Positions 11,103 to 20,342 of a stretch of 64,000 bases of DNA are shown piece after piece (the stretch's first letter is position 1; every line of letters begins with the position of its first letter). The stretch is from Mesorhizobium zhangyense (GTDB lineage: Bacteria > Pseudomonadota > Alphaproteobacteria > Rhizobiales > Rhizobiaceae), in the NCBI RefSeq assembly GCF_011045115.1, contig NZ_JAAKZG010000003.1:124001-188000 (forward strand). The letters are read 5' to 3'. Under the pieces are notes generated by a model. It was not told where the DNA came from and did not search any database. It was given only the letters and a program-made list of their open reading frames with translations. The translations under genes and the position numbers were made by a program.

Positions 11103-12161
11103 ATGTCCCCTGCAAGGAAAGTCGCGCTCGTCGTCGGCGCCAAAGGCGTCATTGGCGGCAACCTCATCGATCACCTCATAGAGCTTGGCGATTGGGACAT
11201 CATCGGGTTGTCGCGGCGCGGCGGGGCGGCGACGGAGCGTCTGCATCACATATCGGTCGATCTTCTGGACAAGGAGGACGCGACGCAAAAGCTCGCCGGG
11301 TTGAGCGACGTCACCCACATTTTCTACGCGGCCTATCAGGATCGCCCGACTTGGGCCGAACTCGTTGCACCGAACCTGGCGATGCTGGTCAATGTCGTCG
11401 ATGCCATCGAACCGGTGGCGCCGCACCTCGCCCATGTCAGCCTCATGCAGGGCTACAAGGTCTATGGCGCGCATCTTGGGCCTTTCAAGACGCCGGCGCG
11501 TGAGACCGACGCCAACCACATGCCGCCCGAGTTCAATATCGACCAGCAGGCGTTTCTTGAGCGACGCCAGCAGGGCAAGTCATGGAACTGGTCAGCGTTG
11601 CGCCCGTCCGTCGTCGTCGGCTTTGGGCTTGGCAATCCGATGAACCTCGCAATGGTCATCGCCATCTATGCCGCGATGTCGAAGGAACTTGGCCTGCCGC
11701 TGCGCTTTCCCGGCAAGCCGGGTTCCTATGACAGCCTGCTGGAAATGACGGATGCCGGCCTGCTGGCGCGGGCGACCGTCTGGGCAGCCACCGACCCACG
11801 GTGCGCCAACCAGGCCTTCAACATCAACAATGGCGACCTGTTCCGCTGGAGCGAGATGTGGCCGAAGATCGCGCGCTTCTTCGATCTCGAAGTCGCGCAC
11901 CCTTTGCCGATGTCGCTCAACACCATCATGGCCGACAAGGAGCCGCTGTGGGACGCCATGGTGGAGAAGCACGGGCTTGCACCGCATGCCTACCAGGATG
12001 TCTCAGCATGGGGCTTCGGCGATTTCGTTTTCTCGTGGGATTACGACTTCTTCGCCGACGGCACCAAAGCGCGACGCCTCGGTTTTCACGAGTTCGTCGA
12101 CACCGAAGCCATGTTCATGAACGTCTTCGAAGATTTCCGCCGGCGCAGGATCATCCCGTAA
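11103..12161 (+). CDS. SDR family oxidoreductase, PRISE/progesterone 5-beta-reductase-like
   Basis: A 352-residue NAD(P)H-binding reductase. The dinucleotide motif is VVGAKGVIGGNLIDHL near residues 9-24. The segment GYKVYGAHLGPFKTPARE corresponds to the PRISE-family motif where the catalytic Tyr lies, displaced from the classic YxxxK. The family reduces activated C=C bonds of enones, as in plant progesterone 5-beta-reductase and iridoid synthase; bacterial substrates are mostly unknown. GGAGAG stands before the ATG. The gene is divergent from a flavin monooxygenase, so the two may act on the same cyclic or terpenoid compound, which is inference. It converges with kup. Confidence 0.82.
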   Translation: MSPARKVALVVGAKGVIGGNLIDHLIELGDWDIIGLSRRGGAATERLHHISVDLLDKEDATQKLAGLSDVTHIFYAAYQDRPTWAELVAPNLAMLVNVVDAIEPVAPHLAHVSLMQGYKVYGAHLGPFKTPARETDANHMPPEFNIDQQAFLERRQQGKSWNWSALRPSVVVGFGLGNPMNLAMVIAIYAAMSKELGLPLRFPGKPGSYDSLLEMTDAGLLARATVWAATDPRCANQAFNINNGDLFRWSEMWPKIARFFDLEVAHPLPMSLNTIMADKEPLWDAMVEKHGLAPHAYQDVSAWGFGDFVFSWDYDFFADGTKARRLGFHEFVDTEAMFMNVFEDFRRRRIIP

Positions 12162-12183
12162 CCGGAGGCGAAGCCACCTCGCC

Positions 12184-14106
12184 TCAGACAGCCACCTGCG
12201 TGCCGATTTCCACCACGCGGCCAGTCGGTATCTGGAAATACTCTGTCGCGTCGGCGGCACTGCGCGCCAGCCCGATGAACAGCCGGTCCTGCCACAGCGG
12301 CATGCCGGAATTGGGCGAAGCCTTCAGCGAGCGCCGCGACAGGAAGAACGACGTCTCCATGATGTCGAACTTCCAGCCCTGCTGGCGGCAGATGACCAGC
12401 GCCTTCGGGATGTTTGGGTGCTCCATATAGCCGAAGGTCAGCGACACGCGCATGAACAGGTCGTTGATCTTTTCCATCTTCACGCGCTCGCTTTTGGGCA
12501 CGAAGGGTTGCGGAGCGGTCACGACTGACAGGATCACATTGTTTTCGTGCAGCACCTTGTAGTGCTTGAGGCTGTGCATCATCGCGGTCGGCGCGCTTTG
12601 CGGGTCGCTGGTCAGGAACACTGCCGTTCCAGGCACCAGCCTGGGCTGCTTTTTCGCAAGATTCTCCGCCAGGAAGTCCAGCGGCACCTCGTTCTTGCGT
12701 GTCTTTTCAAACAGCATGTTGCTGCCGCGCACCCAGGTGGACATGACCAGGATCACCACGAATGCAACCACGAGCGATGCCCAGCCGCCGTCGAAGACCT
12801 TGACGATGTTGGAAACGAAGAAGCCGACATCGATCAGCCCGAACAGCGCCGTCAGTGCAACCGCCAGGCCGAGCGGCCATTTCCAGATACGCTTCATCAC
12901 CACGAACAGCAGCGTCGTCGTCACCAGCATATTGCCGGTGACGGAAATGCCGTAGGCGGCCGCCAGATCGCTCGATTGCTGGAACCCGACGACCAGCAGC
13001 ATGACGCAGATCGCAAGGAAGGCGTTGACGCGCGGCATGTAGATCTGGCCCAGCTGCGTCTCGGACGTGTGCTGGATTTCGAGGCGCGGCAGCATGTTGA
13101 GCTGTACGGCCTGCCGTGTCAGCGAATATGCGCCGGAGATCACCGCCTGGCTGGCAATGACCGTGGCCGCCGTCGCCAGCACCACCATCGGCACCAGCGC
13201 CCAACCCGTATTCATCTCGAAGAACGGGTGGCCAATCCTGCCTTCATTGGCCAGAACATAGGCCCCTTGCCCGAAATAATTGAGCAGCAGGCAGGGAAAC
13301 ACGATCCAGAGCCAAGCCAGCACGATCGGCTTGCGGCCAAAATGGCCAAGATCGGCATAAAGTGCCTCGGCGCCCGTCACGGCAAGAAAGATCGCACCGA
13401 TGGTGACGAAGGACACGCTCGGCGAATCCGCCAGGAAATCAACGATGTAGATGGGGTTCAGGGCGTAGAGGATCGTCGGCGCATCGGCAATATGGATCAG
13501 TCCGGAAATGCCGATGGCAACAAACCACAGCAGCGTGATCGGGCCGAACACCGTGGCCACGCGGCCTGTGCCGAAGCGCTGTACGGAGAATAATATGGCC
13601 AGGATCAGCAGCGTCAGCGGCACGACATAGGGGTCGAATGCCGGCGTGACCACCTCCATGCCTTCAACCGCCGAAAGAACCGAGATCGCCGGCGTTATCA
13701 CCGCGTCGCCGAAGAACAGCGCCGCACCGGCCATGCCAAGAGCGAGAACGATCCTGGAGCGCTTCTTCAGCACAGCTTGCACCAATGCCATAAGCGAGAG
13801 CGTTCCGCCCTCGCCCCTGTTGTCGGCCCTGAGCACAAAAATGATGTATTTTATGGTGACGATGATCGTCAGCGCCCAGACGATGAGCGAGAGCACACCC
13901 AGAACCGCCTCTTCGGAAGCAATAGGCCCACGGCTGGCGGACGCGACCAGCGCCTCGCGAAACGCATAGATCGGGCTCGTCCCGATGTCGCCATAAACGA
14001 CGCCAAGGGCGCCGAGCATGAGAATACCGGTATTCTGCGAGTGTTCGCTCGCGGGCGCTGCTTGTTGTATGGGCTCTGCCTCAGTACCAAGGTTGGTATG
14101 GGCCAT
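12184..14106 (-). CDS. kup: low-affinity potassium/proton symporter Kup
   Basis: A 640-residue KUP/HAK/KT family protein. The N-terminal signature GVVYGDIGTSPIYAFREAL opens the first of about 12 transmembrane helices, which fill residues 25-460. A cytoplasmic domain of about 170 residues follows, as expected. It imports K+ with protons across the inner membrane. The ATG at 14106 (start MAHTN) is chosen because GGAG lies 8 bases upstream; an in-frame GTG three codons earlier is less well placed. The gene stands alone between the PRISE reductase (convergent) and pdxJ (same strand, 96 bases upstream). Confidence 0.96.
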   Translation of the reverse strand: MAHTNLGTEAEPIQQAAPASEHSQNTGILMLGALGVVYGDIGTSPIYAFREALVASASRGPIASEEAVLGVLSLIVWALTIIVTIKYIIFVLRADNRGEGGTLSLMALVQAVLKKRSRIVLALGMAGAALFFGDAVITPAISVLSAVEGMEVVTPAFDPYVVPLTLLILAILFSVQRFGTGRVATVFGPITLLWFVAIGISGLIHIADAPTILYALNPIYIVDFLADSPSVSFVTIGAIFLAVTGAEALYADLGHFGRKPIVLAWLWIVFPCLLLNYFGQGAYVLANEGRIGHPFFEMNTGWALVPMVVLATAATVIASQAVISGAYSLTRQAVQLNMLPRLEIQHTSETQLGQIYMPRVNAFLAICVMLLVVGFQQSSDLAAAYGISVTGNMLVTTTLLFVVMKRIWKWPLGLAVALTALFGLIDVGFFVSNIVKVFDGGWASLVVAFVVILVMSTWVRGSNMLFEKTRKNEVPLDFLAENLAKKQPRLVPGTAVFLTSDPQSAPTAMMHSLKHYKVLHENNVILSVVTAPQPFVPKSERVKMEKINDLFMRVSLTFGYMEHPNIPKALVICRQQGWKFDIMETSFFLSRRSLKASPNSGMPLWQDRLFIGLARSAADATEYFQIPTGRVVEIGTQVAV

Positions 14107-14202
14107 GCATGACACTCCGATGAGGCGGCGGTCATCTACTCCTGCTGCAGCGCAATAGCAACAGTCGCACCGCGACAGCTCGCCGCAGCCAGGATTGCGA
14201 GC

Positions 14203-14943
14203 CTACCATCCGCAAGCTCGTAAAAATCGCCGCGTCGTCTCGGCCATACCATATTCCAAAGCATCCGCCGTCAAGCCGTGCCCGATCGATACCTCCGCCA
14301 AGCCAGGAATCCGTTTGGCAAGCGCCGGCAGATTGGCAACGACCAGATCATGCCCCGCATTGACGGCAAGCCCTGCAGCGATAGCTGCGTCGGCCGTTTT
14401 CCCGAGCTTTTCCAATTCCTTGCGCGCTTTTTCGGAATCGGAATGGCAACTACCATAGGGCCCCGTATAGAGCTCGATGCGATCGGCCCCGGTGTCGCGC
14501 GCGGCTGAAACCTGCGATGGTTCGGGATCGGAAAACAGCGAGACACGAAATCCGCCCTTCTTCAATCTCTTGACGATCGGTGTCAGAAATGTTGATCGCT
14601 CGGCGAAGTTCCAGCCGTGATCCGATGTCGCCTGCGCAGGGTCGTCAGGCACCAAAGTCACCTGTTCCGGCTGATGCTTTTCCACAAGAAGCAGGAAATC
14701 CTCGGTCGGATAACCTTCGATATTGAATTCCGCCTGCGGAAATTCATCGTCTATGAGCGCCCTGATCTCGGGCAGATCGGACAGCCGCGTATGGCGCTCG
14801 TCCGGCCGCGGATGCACCGTCAAGCCGTGCGCGCCGGCAGCAAGGGCGGCTCGCCCCAGCCCGGTCACGCTCGGCCACGGCAGGTCGCGGCGATTGCGCA
14901 GCATGGCAATGGCGTTGAGGTTGACGGAGAGTTTTGCGGGCAT
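14203..14943 (-). CDS. pdxJ: pyridoxine 5'-phosphate synthase
   Basis: A 246-residue TIM-barrel enzyme beginning [16 protein letters not shown]. The phosphate- and substrate-binding segment [10 protein letters not shown] (near 44-53), [29 protein letters not shown] (near 101-117) and IELYTGPYG are all diagnostic. It condenses 1-deoxy-xylulose 5-phosphate with 3-amino-2-oxopropyl phosphate to give pyridoxine 5'-phosphate, the last ring-forming step of the DXP-dependent vitamin B6 pathway. The ATG at 14943 starts directly at the conserved first strand and gives the family's usual length; upstream in-frame starts reach far into the promoter region of the neighbouring gene. Many PLP enzymes in this window depend on this pathway, for example the threonine ammonia-lyase at 17.6 kb. 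Confidence 0.97.
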   Translation of the reverse strand: MPAKLSVNLNAIAMLRNRRDLPWPSVTGLGRAALAAGAHGLTVHPRPDERHTRLSDLPEIRALIDDEFPQAEFNIEGYPTEDFLLLVEKHQPEQVTLVPDDPAQATSDHGWNFAERSTFLTPIVKRLKKGGFRVSLFSDPEPSQVSAARDTGADRIELYTGPYGSCHSDSEKARKELEKLGKTADAAIAAGLAVNAGHDLVVANLPALAKRIPGLAEVSIGHGLTADALEYGMAETTRRFLRACGW

Positions 14944-15065
14944 GTCGGCAGCCTTGTTCCTGAAGAGGGCAGCCGTTCTATAGCCTGTCTTTATGGAACA
15001 GACAGCGCCCTTTGTGTGTTCCAGTCTGACAAGATTGGAATGTTTGAAAGCAGGGGGCTCCACCC

Positions 15066-15473
15066 ATGCTAAATCCATTGGATTCCATGCCGGCGGTTCG
15101 GCGCATCGAGACGAACCGGGACAACGCATATGCCTTTGAGATCACCGGGCATATTTCGGCAGCCGATGTCGAGAATTTCTACGGCCTTCTGGAAGGCGCC
15201 TATGCCCTGCATGATCGGATCGACCTGCTGGTGAAGATGGTGGACAATGATGGCGTAGACTGGAGCGAGATTTCGCCCGATACCACTTCGGAAGGCCGCG
15301 ACATTGCCTCGAAACATATTCGTCGCTGCGCAACGGTCGGAAAATCCAGCGGCGCCAGGTATCTGGAGCGGTTTTTCAAGCCACCTTCCCCAGTCGAAAC
15401 AAGGCATTTCGACACCGACGAAGAAATGGAAGCCTGGGCATGGCTGGGTGCGTCGCCGGCAGATACGGAGTGA
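15066..15473 (+). CDS. STAS/SpoIIAA-like protein
   Basis: A 135-residue soluble protein with the SpoIIAA-like (STAS/CRAL-TRIO related) pattern: a beta strand [18 protein letters not shown], then alternating strands and helices, with [10 protein letters not shown] in the middle. Such proteins have a lipid- or nucleotide-binding pocket but no established reaction in most bacteria. GGGGG precedes the ATG. It lies 71 bases upstream of a PP2C-like phosphatase on the same strand. In anti-sigma systems STAS and PP2C proteins are partners, but this STAS protein is not of the phosphorylatable anti-sigma antagonist type, so the pairing is only suggestive. Confidence 0.7.
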   Translation: MLNPLDSMPAVRRIETNRDNAYAFEITGHISAADVENFYGLLEGAYALHDRIDLLVKMVDNDGVDWSEISPDTTSEGRDIASKHIRRCATVGKSSGARYLERFFKPPSPVETRHFDTDEEMEAWAWLGASPADTE

Positions 15474-15544
15474 CGCCAGGCGGACGGTGGGTTAAGCAGC
15501 GCGGTCACATTCCCGTCACGGCCCCACGTCAAACAACCGCCATC

Positions 15545-16417
15545 ATGCCGAACATTCGCATCATCGATTCGATCACCGATCCGGGCTCCCCTTCGCGCCC
15601 CAATGAAGACGCCGCCGGCGGCAACGCCTCATGCGCCTTCGTCATCGACGGCGCTACCGGTCTCGGCGGCAAGAGCATCGTCGGGCTGAATGGCTCCGAC
15701 GCGGCGTGGCTTGCCCAGTTCGCGAAAAGCTCGTTCGAACAGACCGTGCGCAACGGTCGCCCGATGGCCGATATCGTGCAGGAGTTCAACGCCTGCGCGG
15801 CCAATGTCGTTCAGGAGGCAGCCAACGCCCTGCCGATCGAGCCATGGAACCTGCCGATCGCCGGCTTTCAGATGGTGCGCATAGAAGACGGCGCGGTCGT
15901 CACGCATGGGCTTGGCGACTGCCGCCTGTTCCTGCTGGGTGCGGATGGTGTGGAATTCGACACCAGCGCCATCAAGGGCGGCTTTGCCGACGAGCGCGAC
16001 GGCGCGCGGCTGGCAATTGCTCACACCGGCGGATTTTCCGCGCATCAGGCATTGGCGGACGATCCGGTCGTGCGCGACGAATTGCGCAAGCACCGTGCCG
16101 CATACAACCAGTCGGACTCCGGCGTCTGGACCTTGGGGACGGAACCCGCGGCGGCAAAGCATCTTGCCACCGAACCGCTTCGAACCGCACTTCCCGCAAT
16201 GGGTCTTCTCTGCAGCGACGGCTTCGCAGCGTTGTGCGACCAATATGGCCGCTATGGCGTCGGCGAGTTCGTGAAAGCCGCCCGCGATGCCGGCCTGTCG
16301 GCCCTGCTGGAAGAGTTGCGCCGGATCGAGCGTGTCGAAGATCCCGACGGTCACAAATTCCCGCGCTTCAAGATGAGCGACGACGCCACCGCGGTACTGT
16401 TCGAGATCGTTGCCTGA
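15545..16417 (+). CDS. PP2C-like serine/threonine phosphatase
   Basis: A 290-residue protein with the metal-binding landmarks of PPM phosphatases in order: PNEDAAG (near 18-24), FVIDGATGLGG (near 32-42), THGLGDCRLFLLG (near 120-132), LLCSDGFAAL (near 220-229) and MSDDATAVLFE at the C-terminus. All the Asp residues expected to hold the two metals are present, so it should be active. The ATG at 15545 is chosen because the family pattern begins at once after it. Substrate is unknown. It follows the SpoIIAA-like gene on the same strand and converges with the RecD-like helicase gene. Confidence 0.82.
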   Translation: MPNIRIIDSITDPGSPSRPNEDAAGGNASCAFVIDGATGLGGKSIVGLNGSDAAWLAQFAKSSFEQTVRNGRPMADIVQEFNACAANVVQEAANALPIEPWNLPIAGFQMVRIEDGAVVTHGLGDCRLFLLGADGVEFDTSAIKGGFADERDGARLAIAHTGGFSAHQALADDPVVRDELRKHRAAYNQSDSGVWTLGTEPAAAKHLATEPLRTALPAMGLLCSDGFAALCDQYGRYGVGEFVKAARDAGLSALLEELRRIERVEDPDGHKFPRFKMSDDATAVLFEIVA

Positions 16418-16429
16418 TCGGCGTTGTGG

Positions 16430-17557
16430 CTATCGGACGATCGTCAGCCGTTCAGCCGCACGCGTGATCGCCGTGTAAAGCCAGCGCTGGCGCGTGTCCT
16501 TGAAGGCAAAGCTTTCGTCGAACAGCACGATATCGTTCCACTGCGAGCCCTGCGCCTTGTGAACGGTCAGCGCATAGCCATAGTCGAAATCGTCAAAACG
16601 CTTCTTCTGCTGCCAGGGAACGTCAGCGTCCGGGTCCTCGAACACCGCCTTCAGCAGCTTGATCTTGGCGACGCCGCGATCAGGATCGTCCTCTTCCGGC
16701 GACACCAGCAGATTGATGCCGGGCTTAACCGTCTCACGCGACGAGGTCATCACCTTCCACAGCGAACCGTTGAGCAGCCCCTTGGAAGGGTCGTTGCGCA
16801 GGCAGACGAGCTTGTCGCCGGCCTGCGGATAGCTGGCGGTAAACCCTTTCAGCTCGCGCAGGCGATGGTTGTAGCGCTTGCGCGTGCGGTTTGTGCCGAC
16901 CAGCACCTGATCTGCCGCCAGTACCAGTTCCTGCGTCACCTGCTCCTTGCCGATGACCTGCGCGGTGCCATAGTCGCCGCGCATGAACTCACGGCCCTCG
17001 CGCACGTCGAGCGCCAGCCGCAGGATCGGGTTGTCGCGCGCCTGACGATGGATTTCGGTCAGCAGGAAATCGGGCTCATGCTCGGTGAAGAAGCCGCCAC
17101 CCGAGATCGGCGGCAACTGGCCGGGATCGCCCAGAACCAGGATCGGCGTACCAAAGGAAAGCAGATCGCGGCCCAGTTCCTCGTCGACCATCGAGCATTC
17201 GTCGATGATGACCAGCTTGGCCTTGGAGATCGGGCTCTGGCGGTTGAGGGAGAAGGTCGGCGACATCGACGTCTTGCCGGTCGTCTCGTCCGACACCGCT
17301 TCCTCGCCTTTCGGGCGGTAGATCAGCGAGTGGATGGTGCGGGCATTGGTTGCCCCCTTCGAGCGCAGTACCTGCGCTGCCTTGCCGGTGAAGGCGGCGA
17401 ACTGCACCTGGCCGTCGACATGCTCGGCGAAATAGCGCGCCAGTGTCGTCTTGCCGGTGCCGGCATAGCCGAACAGTCGAAAAACCTGCGGTTTTCCGGT
17501 CTTCAGCCATCGCGCCACCGCCTGCAGCGCATCATCCTGTTGCGGAGAGAATTCCAT
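16430..17557 (-). CDS. ATP-dependent RecD-like DNA helicase (superfamily 1)
   Basis: A 375-residue compact SF1B helicase. Motif I (Walker A) is GYAGTGKTTLARYF near residues 30-43, motif II is LVIIDECSMVDE, and motif III is GDPGQLPPISGGG. Motif V/VI regions read ALTVHKAQGSQW and WLYTAITRAAERL near the C-terminus. It resembles phage Dda and the UvrD_C_2-containing RecD-like proteins, which unwind DNA 5' to 3'. It lacks the N-terminal extension of RecD2. There is no RecB or RecC nearby. The start at 17557 (MEFSPQQDDAL) fits the family beginning; a TTG 14 codons upstream is possible. It follows the threonine ammonia-lyase gene by 60 bases on the same strand. Confidence 0.88.
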   Translation of the reverse strand: MEFSPQQDDALQAVARWLKTGKPQVFRLFGYAGTGKTTLARYFAEHVDGQVQFAAFTGKAAQVLRSKGATNARTIHSLIYRPKGEEAVSDETTGKTSMSPTFSLNRQSPISKAKLVIIDECSMVDEELGRDLLSFGTPILVLGDPGQLPPISGGGFFTEHEPDFLLTEIHRQARDNPILRLALDVREGREFMRGDYGTAQVIGKEQVTQELVLAADQVLVGTNRTRKRYNHRLRELKGFTASYPQAGDKLVCLRNDPSKGLLNGSLWKVMTSSRETVKPGINLLVSPEEDDPDRGVAKIKLLKAVFEDPDADVPWQQKKRFDDFDYGYALTVHKAQGSQWNDIVLFDESFAFKDTRQRWLYTAITRAAERLTIVR

Positions 17558-17617
17558 GATTTCGACAGACAGGATTCGCGCGCGAAGGGCAAGACGCAAT
17601 CGGCGTTCCGGCTTTGA

Positions 17618-18592
17618 TCACGCTGGCGCGCCGTCGGAAATCAATGCCGCAAACCGGCCGAGATCGACATTGCCGCCACTGATGATGACGCCGACCCGCA
17701 TGCCCCTGACCAAGTCGGGCGCGTTGCGTGCAGCCGCAAAACCGAGGCAACCGGTCGGCTCCACCACCATCTTCATACGCTCGGCGAAAAACCGCATGCA
17801 GTCGACAAGCTGGGCATCCGAAGCCGTCAATATATCGGCCACATCGTGCCGGATGATGTCGAAGGTCAGTTTCCCGAGCGACGGGGTTTGCGCACCGTCC
17901 GCGATGGTCCTTGGCGTGCCGATACTGACGATGTGCCCGGCCCGGAAAGATTGCTGGCCGTCATTGCCCGCTTCCGGTTCGACGCCGTAGATTTTGCATT
18001 GAGGCGACAGTGCCTTGGCTGCAAGCGCGCTGCCAGCCAGCAGTCCGCCACCGCCGAGACAGACGAACAAAGCATCGAGTTCGCCGACTTCCTCGAAAAG
18101 CTCCTTCGCCGCCGTTCCCTGCCCGGCGATGATATCGGCATGATCGTAGGGTGGAATGAGCGTCGCTCCCGTCTCTTCCTGCAACCGGCGCCCGATTTCG
18201 TCGCGATCCTCGCTATAGCGGTCATAGGAGACGATCTTGCCGCCATATCCCTTCGTCGCGTCGCGCTTCGCGGCAGGCGCGTCTTCCGGCATGATGATGG
18301 TGGCGGCGATGCCAAGAAGCCTGGCTGACAGGGCAATGGCCTGCGCGTGGTTGCCGGACGAGAATGTCAGGACGCCCGCCTTCTTCTGCGCGTCGGTGAA
18401 ACGCGATAGCGCATTGAACGCACCGCGGAACTTGAAGGCGCCCATGCGCTGCAGGTTCTCCGCCTTGAAAAACAGCTTCGCGCCGAGTTCGCTGTCGATG
18501 GTGCTGGAGGTAAGAACCGGTGTCTTGTGCGCCTGCCCTTCAATGCGGCGAGCCGCAGCGAGAACATCTTCATAGGTCGGGAGAGCTTGCAT
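17618..18592 (-). CDS. threonine ammonia-lyase / serine-threonine dehydratase (PLP)
   Basis: A 324-residue fold-type II PLP enzyme. The cofactor lysine is Lys54 in GAFKFRGAFNAL, SSGNHAQAIALSA is the Asn loop that contacts PLP, and CLGGGGLLAGSAL is the glycine loop that binds the phosphate. There is no C-terminal ACT-like regulatory domain, so it is of the short catabolic type (TdcB, or the related serine racemase) and not the isoleucine-inhibited IlvA. It deaminates threonine to 2-oxobutyrate or serine to pyruvate. 2-Oxobutyrate can feed the IlvB/IlvC steps encoded in this window, but the gene is not linked to them. Serine racemase is the main alternative. The nitrile hydratase operon lies just upstream on the same strand. 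Confidence 0.88.
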   Translation of the reverse strand: MQALPTYEDVLAAARRIEGQAHKTPVLTSSTIDSELGAKLFFKAENLQRMGAFKFRGAFNALSRFTDAQKKAGVLTFSSGNHAQAIALSARLLGIAATIIMPEDAPAAKRDATKGYGGKIVSYDRYSEDRDEIGRRLQEETGATLIPPYDHADIIAGQGTAAKELFEEVGELDALFVCLGGGGLLAGSALAAKALSPQCKIYGVEPEAGNDGQQSFRAGHIVSIGTPRTIADGAQTPSLGKLTFDIIRHDVADILTASDAQLVDCMRFFAERMKMVVEPTGCLGFAAARNAPDLVRGMRVGVIISGGNVDLGRFAALISDGAPA

Positions 18593-18638
18593 GGAGCGGT
18601 CTTTCTTGGCGGCAGATGATTAGTTGAAGCGCAGTAGG

Positions 18639-19007
18639 TCACCCGCCGTGCAGCGGGTCGTTCTCAAGCGCGATCGGTTTGCCATGCGGGGTCGCATGAG
18701 CCGCGCGCTGCCACGCCGCCGCAAGCTGGTCGACATCCCGCGATGGCGCAACGCCTTTTGCGGCAAGCAGCTTTTCCAGGGCGGCCAGCCAATGCGCATA
18801 ATAATCATGGCCGTCTTCGGCAGCGCCGGGCTGCTTCACCTCCGCCGACAGCGCTTCGGCCCACTCGCTCCATGAAAACAGCCCGCGCTCGTGCAGTGCG
18901 ACGACCATGGCGAAGGCTTCCGCCTGCCACGGTTCGGCAAAAACCGGTGCATCGGCGGATAATCCGGGCAACGCCTCACGCCGGTTCAAGATAGCTCTCC
19001 CAGGCAT
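18639..19007 (-). CDS. nitrile hydratase accessory protein
   Basis: A 122-residue protein of the NHase accessory (activator) family, related in fold to the beta subunit N-terminal region. Diagnostic segments are PVFAEPWQAEAFAMVVALHERG and FSWSEWAEALSAEV, followed by YYAHWLAALEKLLA. For cobalt nitrile hydratases such a small protein forms a complex with the alpha subunit and mediates cobalt insertion and cysteine oxidation by subunit swapping. Its start lies inside the beta-subunit gene with a 32-base overlap, so the three genes are translationally linked. It is the last gene of the operon. Confidence 0.88.
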   Translation of the reverse strand: MPGRAILNRREALPGLSADAPVFAEPWQAEAFAMVVALHERGLFSWSEWAEALSAEVKQPGAAEDGHDYYAHWLAALEKLLAAKGVAPSRDVDQLAAAWQRAAHATPHGKPIALENDPLHGG

Positions 19008-19635
19008 CGATGCTGACCGTCAGCGTCGGATCAGCGCCCTCGCCCCAGATTTCGCGGCCATCGAAGACGACAGTGTAAACCCATTGCGGGTTCTCACCCT
19101 TGCCATGCGCATTGCTGTCGGGAAAGACGAAGCCATCGCGTACCGCCTCGACCGTTCCGAGCTTTCCGCGAGCATAGCGCGGCAGCCGCGTATGGCCTTG
19201 CGGGTTGAAAGTCTTCGTCCGCACCTTGTCACCGGCAACAAAGCGCGGCTCGGTCGGCACCGGTCTGTCGCAAGGCCCACCCTTGGCCAGCGCGGCAGGA
19301 GTGTTTTCCGCCTTCAGCACCCGCTTCGGCGTGGTTCCATCGCTCAGGGCCTTGCCCTGTGCAAGTTCGTCTACCGTCACGAAACCATGACGCTCAAGCA
19401 ACACCTCCAGCGCCTTGGTCCAGATTTCGTAATAGCTCGAGGAATAATAATCAGCCGGATGCAGGCTTTCGCGCGCATGCCGGCTTTCGTCAATGTTCCA
19501 GTGACCCATCGCCCCGGCCGTCAGCGTCACGCCCAGCGCCCGCTTTTCCCATTCGGCGTGGAAGAGCGGCTCGTCCTTTTCGGGCGCGACCGGCCCAAAA
19601 CCCATCTGTCCACCAAGGTCCTGCGGCCCGTTCAT
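18976..19635 (-). CDS. nthB: nitrile hydratase subunit beta
   Basis: A 219-residue beta subunit. It opens [16 protein letters not shown], the usual NHase beta start, and has the helical region [13 protein letters not shown] and the segment [18 protein letters not shown]. The C-terminal SH3-like barrel includes [19 protein letters not shown], the conserved Arg-containing part that contacts the active-site claw of the alpha subunit, and [22 protein letters not shown]. Alpha and beta together hydrate nitriles to amides in the cytoplasm. It overlaps the alpha gene by 4 bases and the accessory gene by 32 bases. No amidase gene is adjacent, so the amide product is handled elsewhere. Confidence 0.95.
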   Translation of the reverse strand: MNGPQDLGGQMGFGPVAPEKDEPLFHAEWEKRALGVTLTAGAMGHWNIDESRHARESLHPADYYSSSYYEIWTKALEVLLERHGFVTVDELAQGKALSDGTTPKRVLKAENTPAALAKGGPCDRPVPTEPRFVAGDKVRTKTFNPQGHTRLPRYARGKLGTVEAVRDGFVFPDSNAHGKGENPQWVYTVVFDGREIWGEGADPTLTVSIDAWESYLEPA

Positions 19636-20246
19636 GCCGCCTCCCTGGCAAGCCCGGTGCCGATCATCGAATCCCGCGTCACCAGCTCAGCGAGCTGTTC
19701 CTCGCTCCAGCCGTCAGTGCCCGCAGGCCGTGCCGGCACCACCAGGTAACGAAGCTCGGCGGTCGAATCCCAGACACGAATTTTCGTTTCCGCAGGCAGA
19801 GTTACGCCGAATTCCGCAAGCACGCCGCGCGGGTCGATCACCGCCTTCGAGCGATAAGGTGGCGCCTTGTACCAGACCGGCGGCAGGCCCAGCACTGACC
19901 ACGGGTAGCAGGAACACAGCGTGCAGACGACGATGTTGTGCGTTTCAGGCGTGTTGAACACCGCCTGCATGTGCTCGCCCTGCCGGCCGGTAAAGCCGAG
20001 CGAGGCGATGGCAGCCGTCGCATCGCGTTTCAGCCAATCGGCAAAAGCCGGATCGCTCCACGCCTTCGCCACCACTTTCGCGCCGTTGCGCGGGCCGACT
20101 TTGGTTTCATAGGTCTCTACTATCACGTCGATTGCCGCCGGATCGATCAACCCTTTCTGGGTCAGGATCGTCTCTAGCGCCCGCACCCGCGCGGCCATTG
20201 GGTCGAGTTCGTTGTCGTGGTGGTGGTGATCGTGGTCATGTGACAT
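19632..20246 (-). CDS. nthA: nitrile hydratase subunit alpha, cobalt type
   Basis: A 204-residue alpha subunit containing [10 protein letters not shown], the metal-binding claw. The Thr between the first Cys and Leu (CTLCSC) is the pattern of cobalt enzymes; iron enzymes have Ser there. The Cys residues are expected to be oxidised to sulfinate and sulfenate. The N-terminus is His-rich, with six His in the first ten residues, and could hold metal before insertion. [15 protein letters not shown] residues follow the claw as [17 protein letters not shown], which is usual. It is the first gene of the alpha-beta-accessory operon. No cobalt transporter gene is beside it. Confidence 0.96.
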   Translation of the reverse strand: MSHDHDHHHHDNELDPMAARVRALETILTQKGLIDPAAIDVIVETYETKVGPRNGAKVVAKAWSDPAFADWLKRDATAAIASLGFTGRQGEHMQAVFNTPETHNIVVCTLCSCYPWSVLGLPPVWYKAPPYRSKAVIDPRGVLAEFGVTLPAETKIRVWDSTAELRYLVVPARPAGTDGWSEEQLAELVTRDSMIGTGLAREAA

Positions 20247-20342
20247 GGGCGAAACCTAAGCCTGACCTGCGCGGTCGGCAAGCGTGTCGCCTTGGGCCAG
20301 CCGTTGTTTGTGCGTGACCCGGCCACCGGTTATCGTCGAGCC

